The notes: generated by a model not told the origin, from the letters alone. A stretch of DNA of 15,142 nt from Planctomycetota bacterium (GCA_011524785.1 WTJQ01000316.1:1-15142), one strand, 5' to 3'; counted from the first letter of the stretch, positions 1 to 8,090 are shown. Program-made: numbers and translations.

Positions 1-321
1 CCCCGGGCCGGTCGTACCGCGAGTGCACCTCGGCGAACGAGCCCGTGCGACGCACCTCGCCGAGCGAACGCCGCCAGCGTCCTCCGCTGAACGAGCGCTG
101 CGAGAGCACTTCCTCCAGTGAACGCGTGTCGGCGCTTGCCGCTGCGCGAGTGAGGCCCGCGTTGGCTTCGAGATCCACCCTCGCGATTCGGGTGGCCCTG
201 GCGTGCCGAGTGCGTGCGCGGTGCGGCCCGTGTCGATGCGCCCTAGGCTCGATCGCGGACGCTCCAGTCCCGACCCTGCGCGGGCCCGCGTGTCCCGAGC
301 TCCATCGCCCCGTCCGATCCC
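1..321. other. Left-edge region without a confident gene
   Basis: No convincing gene lies here. Two plus frames are open from the left edge and stop at 88-90 and at 119-121. Either could be the last codons of an upstream gene; the frame ending at 121 gives a 39-residue tail ending in AERALREHFLQ, but nothing identifies a family. A third plus frame stays open into the esterase gene and is most likely a GC-bias shadow. Positions 25-134 carry degenerate 27-bp repeats, annotated separately. A TAGGCT hexamer at 244-249 could be a -10 element for the esterase with a leader of about 65 nt, but no -35 match or Shine-Dalgarno sequence is visible. Confidence 0.5.
25..134. repeat. Four degenerate 27-bp direct repeats
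   Basis: Four units start at 27, 54, 81 and 108, an exact 27-bp period. Each begins with a version of ACCTC and contains GAACG, at 35-39, 66-70, 89-93 and 120-124. Units 1 and 2 agree at about 17 of 27 positions, so the repeat is diverged. Some units can form small hairpins, such as GTGCG-A-CGCAC at 45-55 and CGCT-GAACG-AGCG at 85-97. Because 27 is a multiple of three, the period would be nine residues if the region is coding, for instance the tail of an upstream gene. It could also be a chance result of base composition. Confidence 0.35.
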
Positions 322-2229
322 ATGCGCTCCACCTCCGTGCTCCTCCTCGCCCTCGCCGGACTCCTGATCTCGCCGGCCCTCGGCCAGCGCCTCCCGCGGG
401 AGGACGTCGTCGACGTCCCGGCCCGCGCCGAGGGGCTGTGCGTCAGCAACCTGTTCCAGAGCCACATGGTCCTGCAGCGGCAGCGGCCGATCGCGCTCTG
501 GGGCTGGGGCGCCCCCGGGGAGCAGGTCCAGGTCCAGCTGGGTGCGGACATCGCCAGTGCGCAGGCCGATGCCGAGGGCGCGTGGCGGGTCGAGCTGCCC
601 GCTCGCGAGGCCGAGGCGACACCCCAGGTGGTGACGATCCGGGGCGAGAGCGCGGAGCTGCTCCTGGAGGACGTCCTGGTGGGGGACGTCTGGATCCTCG
701 GCGGCCAGAGCAACATGGAGTTCGAGCTGGCCAAGGTGGAGAACGGCGAGCTCGAGATCGCGACCGCGAACTACGACCAGCTGCGGATCCTCACCGTTCC
801 CTACGGAGAGGGTCCCGACCTGCAGCGGGGCTTCGCGCGTCTCCATGAGTGGAGCGGATGGTTCGGGCGTCACTTCCGCAAGGGGGACTGGGACGTGTGC
901 CGGCCGGAGGTGGCCCGCGAGCTCTCGGCCATCGGCTACGTCTTCGCTCGCCGGCTGCACATGGCGTCCGGCGTTCCCATCGGCGTGATCGACGCCTCGC
1001 GCGGTGGCACCACGGTGGAGACGTGGACCCCGCGGGAGGTCTTGGAGGGGCTCGAGGCCGAGGTCGTGCGCGCGAAGCTGCAGGACTGGGACGAGCGAGT
1101 CGCGACCTGGGACGCGGAGGCCGACCTCGCGCGGCGCGTCCAGCAGGCCCAGCAGCGGCGCGCGCGGCTCGAGGCCGAGGGCAAGCCCGTCCCCGCGGAC
1201 CAGCAGGCGGACCCGACGGACCTGAGGCCGGGACCCATCGCCGACCACAACCTCCCGGGCAGCTGCTACGCCGGCATGCTGGGGCCCCTGGTCGGGCTCT
1301 CGATCAAGGGCGTCGTCTTCCACCAGGGCTACAACAACGCCCTCGACGGGATGCCGGGCGTCCGGCTCTACGAGCAGGTCCTGCCCGCCATGATCACCGC
1401 GTGGCGCGCGGCCTTCGGCGATCCCGAGCTCCCCTTCGGCCTGCTCTCGCTGTGCACGGACGGCTACCCGCAGACCCGCGAGGACTACTGCGAGAAGATG
1501 TTCAACGCGGGCATCTACATCCGTGCCGCGCAGTACCGGGCCTTCCTCGATCTGTGGGAGGCGGGCGACCGCAACATCGGCTTCGCCAGCACCTACGACC
1601 TGCGGCGCCGCTGGTACCACCCGCAGGTCAAGCTGCCGGCTGGGGAGCGCCTCGCGCGCTGGGCCCTCGCGACCCAGTACGGGCACGGGCGGAAGCTGCC
1701 CTGGAAGCCGCCCGCGCTCGTGGAGCTGCGGCGTGAGGAGGGACAGCTTGTGCTGCGCCTCGACACCGACGTGATGGACCCCATGGACGGGGCGATCGAG
1801 GGCTTCGCGGTCGCGGGGGAGGACCGGCGCTTCCACCCGGCGACGGCGACGTACCTGCAGGTCGGGGAGGACGATCGCGGTCGTCCGCGGCTCGACCGCA
1901 AGCAGCTCGTCCTGACCAGCCTGATGGTCCCCGAGCCCGTTCACTTCCGCTACGCCTGGGGGCGCAACCCCCTTGGCAACCTGCAGGTCACCGGCAACAA
2001 GGACCTCCCCTTCGCGACCCAGCGCAGCGACGACTGGGACCTGGCCGAGGTCCCCCTAGGCGTGCTCGAGGAGCTCCCCGAGGGCAAGCTGAGCCGCCGC
2101 GACCAGGGGCGGATCCGGGCGGCCCTCCGCGAGGAGGACGCCCGGCGGCGCGTCGCCGAGGCCCGCGCCCTGCTCGAGGAGCTGGACCCTGCCCCGCCCG
2201 CCGAGGGCGCTGGCACTCAGGACGGCTGA
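322..2229 (+). CDS. Secreted sialate O-acetylesterase-like SGNH hydrolase (SASA/DUF303)
   Basis: A 635-residue exported esterase of the SGNH type, probably removing acetyl groups from sugars on extracellular glycans; the substrate is not shown. Residues 1-22 form a signal peptide ending in ALG. A beta-rich region with VLQRQRPIALWGWG (50-63) is the usual N-terminal part of the family. The nucleophile is Ser130 in GGQSNME, and a later block is HQGYNN (334-339), where the commoner form is QGE-x-N. The histidine block is WYHPQVK with His433, where DIHP is usual. These changes look like subfamily traits, since the rest is well preserved, but this is unverified. Residues 240-295 are charged and helical, an insertion between catalytic blocks. 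The C-terminus (590-622) is also helical and charged. ATG 322 is chosen because it opens the signal peptide; no Shine-Dalgarno is visible. The stop overlaps the convergent acyltransferase stop by 13 bp. Confidence 0.85.
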   Translation: MRSTSVLLLALAGLLISPALGQRLPREDVVDVPARAEGLCVSNLFQSHMVLQRQRPIALWGWGAPGEQVQVQLGADIASAQADAEGAWRVELPAREAEATPQVVTIRGESAELLLEDVLVGDVWILGGQSNMEFELAKVENGELEIATANYDQLRILTVPYGEGPDLQRGFARLHEWSGWFGRHFRKGDWDVCRPEVARELSAIGYVFARRLHMASGVPIGVIDASRGGTTVETWTPREVLEGLEAEVVRAKLQDWDERVATWDAEADLARRVQQAQQRRARLEAEGKPVPADQQADPTDLRPGPIADHNLPGSCYAGMLGPLVGLSIKGVVFHQGYNNALDGMPGVRLYEQVLPAMITAWRAAFGDPELPFGLLSLCTDGYPQTREDYCEKMFNAGIYIRAAQYRAFLDLWEAGDRNIGFASTYDLRRRWYHPQVKLPAGERLARWALATQYGHGRKLPWKPPALVELRREEGQLVLRLDTDVMDPMDGAIEGFAVAGEDRRFHPATATYLQVGEDDRGRPRLDRKQLVLTSLMVPEPVHFRYAWGRNPLGNLQVTGNKDLPFATQRSDDWDLAEVPLGVLEELPEGKLSRRDQGRIRAALREEDARRRVAEARALLEELDPAPPAEGAGTQDG

Positions 2230-3893
2230 GGCGCCGCCGCGGCCGGGCGCCGCACTGGCCCGTTGAGCAGCGTGCCGATCGGCGTCGGGCGAACCAGGGT
2301 CAGGTACGTCACGCCCATCACGACGAACGTCACGGCGCACGTGATCGAGACCTGCACCCAGGGCCCGAGCTCGGTCGCGGCCAGCCAGCCCTGCAGGACG
2401 AACACCAGCGCCATGTGCATGAGGTAGGCCCAGTAGGAGCCATCGGCCACGACGCGGACCCAGTGCCGCTCGCGCGTGAGCACCCTCTGCGTGAGGCCGA
2501 TGGTCCCGAGCACGAGTCCCCAGACACAGATCGACTCGCCGAGCATCACGCCCAGGACGGTGTCCTCCCCCTGCTTGGCCGGGGCGGCAAGGGCCGCGTC
2601 GATGGTCAGGAAGTAGGCCGCGATCCCGGTCAGCAGCAGGGTCGGCCAGCGGCGCGTCACGAGGCGCGTGTCCGGATCGACCGCGCGGACCAGCCCGCCG
2701 AACGCGAAGAACACGGCGTAGTGCACGAGCACGTGAAGGTCGATCGAGAGCGTGAACGACGTGTCGGGCCCGAAGCCAGGCATCGTCAGGCCTCCGCGCT
2801 GGAACGCGGTCGTCAGCCCGGTCGCCGGGACGAGCACGAGGAGGACGAAGCCCAGGGACACGGTCCAGGAGCCCGGTGCCGAGCGACCGAGCAGCCCGAG
2901 CACCCCGAGGACCACGGCCAGGCCGATCGAGAGCGGCACCAGGAACCAGAGGAACCACAGGTGCCCCAGGCTGAACTCCCCGAGGTCCTCGAGGAGGCGA
3001 TCGAACGCACTCCGCTGGAGGAGCTCGGCCGTCGCAGCCAGGTCACCCTCGATGGTCGCCTCGTCCAGGGGGACGCTCATGAGCCCCGCCATGAAGCGCG
3101 TGAGCCCGACGCGTGCCTCGTCCCACGGCCAGTCCGCGAGGTCGGCGGGGCTCGTCCCGTCCTCGTCCCGCAGGCTGGGGTCGGCTCCGCCCTCCAGCAG
3201 CGCGCGGACCGCCTCCGGGCGCCCGAAGAACGCCGCGGCGTGGAGGGGGGTCGCGTCGCGCCCGTCCCGGGCACCCACCTCGGCGCCCCGCTCGATGAGC
3301 AGGCGGCAAGCGTCCGCGTGGCCCCAGGCGGAGGCCCAGTGGAGCGCCGTGAGCTCGGCCCCATCGGCGCCGTTCACGTCGGCGCCCGCATCGAGCAGCT
3401 CCCTCAGCCGCGCGAGGTCTCCCTCCTTCGCGGCCTCGGTCAGATCCGTGGCGGGACCCAGGGCCTCCGATCCGGCCCAGGACGCGAGGCGTGCAGCGGG
3501 CATCTCCACCCCGCCGGTCCGCGTGTCCCGTCGCTGCAGCTCCATGCCGAGCTCCATCGCGTTCTCGGTGAGGGGCACGACGGTGTACGCCCCGATCAGG
3601 AGCGGCAGGCCGATGCGCAGCAGGCGCTGGCGCGCCAGTCCTCGGACCCCGCGCCGCTGCCAGAGCATCACGCTGAAGTAGCCGCTCAGCAGGAAGAAGA
3701 GCGGCATGCGGAACACGTGGATGAAGTGGAAGACGTGCTTCAGTCCCTCCGACGACTGGTCGCTCTGGATCATCCAGGGGATGCCCGCGACCGAGAGGGA
3801 GGCGTGGAGGACGATGCCGAGCAGCATCGCGCCGCCCCGGAGGGCGTCGAGGTCGTGGCGGCGTGCGATGCCGGGGGAGATGGGGGTCTGCAT
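2217..3893 (-). CDS. OpgC-like membrane acyltransferase (Acyl_transf_3) with inserted ankyrin repeats
   Basis: A 558-residue integral membrane acyltransferase that likely transfers an acyl group to an envelope glycan or similar acceptor. The start at 3893 puts the family signature RRHDLDALRG at residues 11-20, with the conserved His30 in TM1; an upstream ATG at 4034 would add 47 residues without family character. TM2 carries RMPLFFLLSGYF (62-73), followed by a basic cytoplasmic loop and TM3 (about 94-109). An ankyrin block follows at about 148-283: three recognisable repeats with TALHWASAWGH and TPLHAAAFFGR, a decayed fourth, and a further helix pair. The second half resumes with GHLWFLWFLVPLS (310-322) and SYWAYLMHMALV (486-497). 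About ten helices in all. By the positive-inside rule the ankyrin block lies outside the cytoplasm. HLWFLW and SYWAYLMH resemble the OpgC/MdoC branch. The 189-bp gap after the ATP-grasp gene, with a hairpin, argues for separate transcription. Confidence 0.82.
   Translation of the reverse strand: MQTPISPGIARRHDLDALRGGAMLLGIVLHASLSVAGIPWMIQSDQSSEGLKHVFHFIHVFRMPLFFLLSGYFSVMLWQRRGVRGLARQRLLRIGLPLLIGAYTVVPLTENAMELGMELQRRDTRTGGVEMPAARLASWAGSEALGPATDLTEAAKEGDLARLRELLDAGADVNGADGAELTALHWASAWGHADACRLLIERGAEVGARDGRDATPLHAAAFFGRPEAVRALLEGGADPSLRDEDGTSPADLADWPWDEARVGLTRFMAGLMSVPLDEATIEGDLAATAELLQRSAFDRLLEDLGEFSLGHLWFLWFLVPLSIGLAVVLGVLGLLGRSAPGSWTVSLGFVLLVLVPATGLTTAFQRGGLTMPGFGPDTSFTLSIDLHVLVHYAVFFAFGGLVRAVDPDTRLVTRRWPTLLLTGIAAYFLTIDAALAAPAKQGEDTVLGVMLGESICVWGLVLGTIGLTQRVLTRERHWVRVVADGSYWAYLMHMALVFVLQGWLAATELGPWVQVSITCAVTFVVMGVTYLTLVRPTPIGTLLNGPVRRPAAAAPQPS
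3045..3452 (-). other. Ankyrin-repeat insertion within the acyltransferase gene
   Basis: These codons encode the soluble block between TM3 and TM4. The repeats show DLTEAAKEGDLARLRELL-DAGADVN, then ALHWASAWGHADACRLL-IERGAEV, then PLHAAAFFGRPEAVRALL-EGGADPS, each about 33 residues and close to the ankyrin consensus. A fourth (SPADLADWPWDEARVGL) is degenerate, and DEATIEGDLAATAELL looks like one more helix pair before the next membrane helix. The reading frame is continuous and base composition matches the flanks, so this is a true in-frame domain insertion and not a frameshift or recent patch. Confidence 0.8.
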
Positions 3894-4082
3894 CAGCTTG
3901 GGGGGGATCCGGTCTACGCCGTCGGTGCGAGCGCATTCACGAGACTCCACGCTGACCGGATCGACCGGCGTGACCAAGCGTTTCGAGACCAAACGGAGGA
4001 AGCGCGCGCGAGAGCAGGATCGGGGGGCCACCAACGCCGCTCGAGGGCGACCCGAAGGGCTGCCCGCACGCCCACCGACCCG
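3894..4082. other. Intergenic region upstream of the acyltransferase
   Basis: This gap separates two minus-strand genes. Besides the hairpin at 4045-4065 it holds a short inverted repeat CGTTT/AAACG at 3979-3983 and 3991-3995, in the least GC-rich stretch of the gap. On the minus strand a TAGACC hexamer lies 16 nt before the acyltransferase ATG and could be a weak -10 element. No small gene is supported. Confidence 0.35.
4045..4065 (-). terminator. Candidate hairpin terminator of the ATP-grasp gene
   Basis: On the minus strand, 17 nt after the ATP-grasp stop codon, GGGCAGCCC and GGGTCGCCC fold around a TTC loop. The stem has eight pairs including one G-U wobble, plus one A-C mismatch. There is no U-tract, so intrinsic termination is only suggested. 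Confidence 0.4.
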
Positions 4083-4994
4083 CTAGGCCGAGCCCCTTCC
4101 GCCCCGCGCCGCCTCGATGCGTCCGAGCAGCCCGTCGGCGAGAGCGGCCCCGCAGCGGGGCTCGTGGTGCATGAAGAACATCGGCTCGATCAGCTCGAGC
4201 TCGTTCAGTACCGGAGCGCCGTCGTCGAGGAACAGGAAGTCGACGCGCGCGTACAAGAGCGACTCGGGGCTTGGCGCGGCTGCGACCGCCGCGAGGGCCA
4301 GTCGGGCGAGCTCGGGCTCCACGTCGATGCGCTCGTCGACGGCATCGAAGTCGTCCTGCACGCGGTAGTCCCCGGGCACCGGGGTCTTGCGGACCGCGTG
4401 CACGACCTCGCCCTCGACCACCATCAGCGACACCTCGCCCTCGGTCTCCACGCGCCCGAGGTAGGGCTGCAGGAACATGTCCTGCCGAGCGACCTGGGCC
4501 TCCAGGAAGACCTGTCCCTCCTGGCGCTCCTCGGCGGTGCGCATCCGCATGGTGTCGCTGGCGGTCGCGCCGATCACCGGCTTGGCGAAGGCGGTGGACC
4601 ACCCGCGGCTCTCGAGCGTCCCGGCCAGGTCGACCGCGGAGCCGCGCGGGAGCCACACGGTGGGCGCGATGGGGATGCCCGCGCGCTCGAGGTCCTGGAG
4701 ATAGCGCTTGTCCATGTTCCAGCGCACGATCTCCGGCGGGTTGAACACGGGGACGAGGGCGGCGACGCGGTCCAGCCAGGCGCGGAACTGCCGGGGCCGG
4801 TGGTGGTAGGTCCAGGTCAGGCGGATCAGGACCGCGTCGAAGGCGCCCCAGTCCACGCCCGGGTCGTCCCAGGCAGGGCACTCGAAGGTGACGCCCCGCG
4901 CCCGCAGGGCCTCGTGGAGCGGGGCCTCCGAGGCCACGCCGGTGGGCGTCCGGGCGTCGGAGTCGAGGTCGCAGTCGGCGAGGGCGAGGTGCAT
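4083..4994 (-). CDS. ATP-grasp ligase of the DcsG-like type
   Basis: A 303-residue cytoplasmic protein of the ATP-grasp superfamily, which joins a carboxylate to an amine or similar nucleophile through an acyl-phosphate. The N-terminal pre-ATP domain (1-90) carries LIRLTWTYHHR (56-66). The segment RWNMDKRYLQDL (91-102), the probable ATP-binding lysine in FAKPV (K138), GEVSLMVVEGEVVHAVRK (186-203) and the C-terminal metal-binding NELELIEP (264-271, Glu265, Glu267, Glu270) follow in the family order. This pattern resembles DcsG, which closes the ring in D-cycloserine synthesis, and many uncharacterised relatives annotated only as ATP-grasp proteins. No cycloserine gene lies near, so the substrate is unknown. 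The ATG at 4994 begins at the family's first beta strand; extending upstream adds unrelated low-complexity sequence. It is divergent from the PSCyt operon. Confidence 0.78.
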   Translation of the reverse strand: MHLALADCDLDSDARTPTGVASEAPLHEALRARGVTFECPAWDDPGVDWGAFDAVLIRLTWTYHHRPRQFRAWLDRVAALVPVFNPPEIVRWNMDKRYLQDLERAGIPIAPTVWLPRGSAVDLAGTLESRGWSTAFAKPVIGATASDTMRMRTAEERQEGQVFLEAQVARQDMFLQPYLGRVETEGEVSLMVVEGEVVHAVRKTPVPGDYRVQDDFDAVDERIDVEPELARLALAAVAAAPSPESLLYARVDFLFLDDGAPVLNELELIEPMFFMHHEPRCGAALADGLLGRIEAARGGRGSA

Positions 4995-5076
4995 GGGGGG
5001 CGCGCATCGCGGCGCGGCCCTACGATAGTGCCGGCGGGCCACGCCCCGCCGCCTCCTCGGAGGTCCCCGACCCGCC
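4995..5076. promoter_or_regulatory. Divergent promoter region
   Basis: This 82-bp gap lies between the ATP-grasp start (minus) and the PSCyt start (plus), so it must hold both promoters. TACGATA at 5021-5027 reads as TACGAT on the plus strand and TATCGT on the minus strand, two overlapping -10-like hexamers. Expected starts would give leaders of roughly 44 nt for the PSCyt gene and 20 nt for the ATP-grasp gene. No clear -35 element is seen on either side. Confidence 0.4.
5059..5064 (+). promoter_or_regulatory. Shine-Dalgarno GGAGGT of the PSCyt gene
   Basis: GGAGGT lies 12 nt before ATG 5077. The spacing is slightly long, but the match is good and supports this start, which also opens the signal peptide. 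Confidence 0.5.
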
Positions 5077-8000
5077 ATGCTCGCTCTCACCGCCCTGCTC
5101 CTCGCGCCCGTCCCTCCGAGCCCGGCCCGGCCGGTCGCCATGAGGAGCGAGGGCGACGGCGCGCGGGTGAGCTTCGATCGCGAGGTGCGGCCCCTGCTCT
5201 CCGATCGCTGCTTCGAGTGCCATGGCCCGGACGCGCGGGCGCGCGAGGCGGGGCTCCGGCTCGACAGTCGTGAGGGCCTGCTCGGGGAGGACGGCGCCGC
5301 AGGCGTGGTCGTCCCCGGCGCGCCCGAGGAGAGCCTCCTGGTCCAGCGAATCACCGCCCCCGATCCCCTCGACCGGATGCCGCCGCCCGGCTCGCGCCAC
5401 GAGCTGGCCGCCGACGAGATCGAGCTCCTCCAGCGCTGGATCGAGCAGGGCGCCGCGTGGGAGGGGCACTGGGCCTGGGCGCCGCCTCGTGTGGCGGCTC
5501 CCCAGCTCGACGTGGACGCCCTCGTCGAGGCCGAGCTCGCGGCCGCGGGCCTGCGTCCCCGCACGCTGACGGACCTGCGGACCCTGGTGCGGCGGCTGTC
5601 CTGGGACCTCACCGGACTCCCGGCGCGCATCGAGGACCTCCGCCGGCTCGAGGGCGGCGCCCTGGACCTCGAGGGCTACGTCGACCAGCTGCTCGCCTCG
5701 CCGCACTACGGCGAGCGCATGGCCCAGCACTGGCTCGACCTCGTCCGGTACGCGGACACGGTCGGCTACCACGGCGATCAGGAGTGGACCGTCTGGCCCT
5801 ACCGCGACTGGGTCGTGCGGGCCTTCAACGAGAACATGCCCTTCGACCGCTTCACGGTGGAGCAGCTCGCTGGCGACCTGCTGCCGGAGCCGACGATGGG
5901 GCAGCGCGTGGCCGCCAGCTACAACCGGCTGAACATGGTCACCTTCGAGGGCGGCTCGCAGCCCAAGGAGTTCCTGCTCAAGTACGCGGCCGACCGCGTG
6001 CGCAACTACTCGAGCATCTGGCTCGGCTCGACCGTGGGCTGTGCGGAGTGCCACGACCACAAGTTCGACCCCTACACGACGGCGGACTTCTACTCCCTGT
6101 CGGCCTTCTTCGCGGACATCGACGAGGTGGGGGTCTACGGCAACTTCCAGGGCCGCAAGGTGCCGCCCGAGATGCGGGTCGCGTACCCGGACCAGCGGGC
6201 GCGTCTCGAGGAGCTCGAGGCGGCGCTGCGGGGCACCGAGGCCGCGGCGACCTCCTGGACCGATGAGCTGCGCGGCGCACGTGCCGCCTGGGAGACGGAG
6301 CTCGTGGAGCGCGCGCAGGCGGGCTCGGCCGAGGAACTCGCGTGGATCGCGACCGAGCAGGGCAACGGCGGGCGGACCGAGGGCGCGTGGCGCTGGACCG
6401 ACGCCGTCCGCCACGGGGAGCTTCGCACCCGGGAGCAGCGCGGCGGCGAGACCGTGCAGCACTTCTTCCACGGGGCCAGCCGGCGCCTGTCGGTCGCCGC
6501 GGGGGACACCCTCTTCGCCTGGGTCCTGATCGATCCCGAGGACCCGCCCGAGCAGCTGATGCTCCAGTTCCACCGCGACGGGACCTGGGAGCACCGGGCC
6601 TGGTGGGGAGCCGACCGGATCCCGTTCGGCCCGCGCGGTCAGGACGTCCCGGCGCACCGGCGCCAGGGGGACCTGCCCTCGGCGGGGGAGTGGGTCCGCC
6701 TCGAGGTGGATCCGGAGACCGTGGGCCTGCTCGAGGGCAGCGCGATCGACGGCATGGCCTTCACCCAGTTCGGCGGCCGCGTGCACTGGGCCGAGGCCGG
6801 CGTCGAGACGCGGGTGGGGGAGCTGGCCCTCAGCGGCGTCCCGCCCGCGACCCTGGCCGCCCTGCTCGCCCCTGGCAGCGAGCGCACCGAGGAGGGCCGC
6901 GCCCTGCTCGACGAGCGCTTCCTCGCCACGACCCCCCTGCTGCAGGACGCGCGCGCCGCGCGGGACGCGGCCAAGGCCGCTCACGCCGCGTTCGACGGGA
7001 CCCTGCCGCGCATGATCGCGACGGTCTCGGTCGAGCCGCGCGAGGTGCGCGTCCGGCCGCGGGGCAACTGGATGGATGACAGCGGCCCCGTGGTGGCTCC
7101 TGCCGTCCCCGCCTTCCTCCCCCAGGGGGACTTCCCCGCCGACCGTCGGGCCACGCGCCTCGACCTCGCGCGCTGGACCGTCTCGGACGCTAACCCGCTG
7201 GCTGCGCGCGCGTTCGTGAACCGCATCTGGCGCCTGCTCTTCGGCGCCGGGCTCGCACCGGACCCCCAGGACCTCGGCACCCAGGGTGGGCGACCCTCGC
7301 ACCCCGAGCTCCTCGACGGGCTCGCCCTCGAGTTCGTCTCCAGCGGCTGGGACGTCAAGGCCCTCGTGCGGCGGCTCGTGCTGACGCGCGCCTACCAGCG
7401 CAGCTCCCTCGTCACGCCCGAGCTGGACGAGCTCGACCCCTTCAACCGTCTGCTCGCGCGGCAGGGGCGCTTCCGCCTCGACGCCGAGTTCGTGCGCGAC
7501 GGGGCCCTCGCGGCCAGCGGCCTGCTGCGCGGGACGATCGGCGGACCGAGCGTCAAGCCGTACCAGCCGGAGGGCTACTGGGCGCAGCTCAACTTCCCCC
7601 TGCGCCGCTGGCGTGCGGACGAGGGCGAGGGGCTCCACCGCCGCAGCCTCTACACCTTCTGGTGCCGGACCTTCACGCATCCCGCGATGCTGGCCTTCGA
7701 CGCGCCGAGCCGCGAGGAGTGCGTCAGCGCCCGCAACCGCGCGAACACGCCGCAGCAGGCGCTGGTCCTGCTCAACGACCCCGAGTTCGTGGAGGCAGCG
7801 CGGGTGCTGGCCCAGGACCTCCTGGCGGAGCCCGGGACGACCGACGCGGTGCGCCTCGAGCGGCTCTTCGAGCGCGTCCTGACGCGCGGCCCCAGGGCAG
7901 CGGAGCGTGCCGTGGTGCTCGAGCTGCTGGCGGCCGAGCGCGCGCGGTATGCCGCGGACCTGGACGCGGCACGCGCCCTGGTGGGCGTGGGGCGCGCGCC

Positions 8001-8090
8001 ACGACTCGAGGGTCTCGACCCTGCGGAGCTCGCGGCGTGGACCCAGGCGGCGCGCCTCGTCCTGAACACCGGGGAGGCGGTGACGCGCTC

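Noticed and set aside
45..848. Plus-strand ORF spanning the left-edge region and the start of the esterase gene
   Set aside because: It overlaps most of the esterase N-terminal coding region out of frame, and its product is Arg/Pro/Ala low complexity. Only its first part, with the 27-bp repeats, is worth keeping as a repeat.
3894..4034. 47-residue N-terminal extension of the acyltransferase from an upstream ATG
   Set aside because: The family signature begins a few residues after the ATG at 3893, and the extension has no membrane or signal character.
2415..5273. 952-codon plus-strand ORF opposite the acyltransferase and ATP-grasp genes
   Set aside because: Its product is a low-complexity run of Arg, Glu, His, Gly and Pro with no family motif, while the minus strand encodes two recognisable proteins. 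It is an antisense shadow caused by GC-rich third positions.
4995..5630. N-terminal extension of the ATP-grasp protein by about 212 residues
   Set aside because: It is antisense to the PSCyt gene and Ser/Arg rich. The ATP-grasp family fold starts at the ATG at 4994.
5020..7680. 886-codon minus-strand ORF opposite the PSCyt gene
   Set aside because: Composition is typical of antisense reading (Arg, Gly, Glu, Val, His rich), and the plus strand has clear PSCyt1 and DUF1549/DUF1553 motifs throughout.
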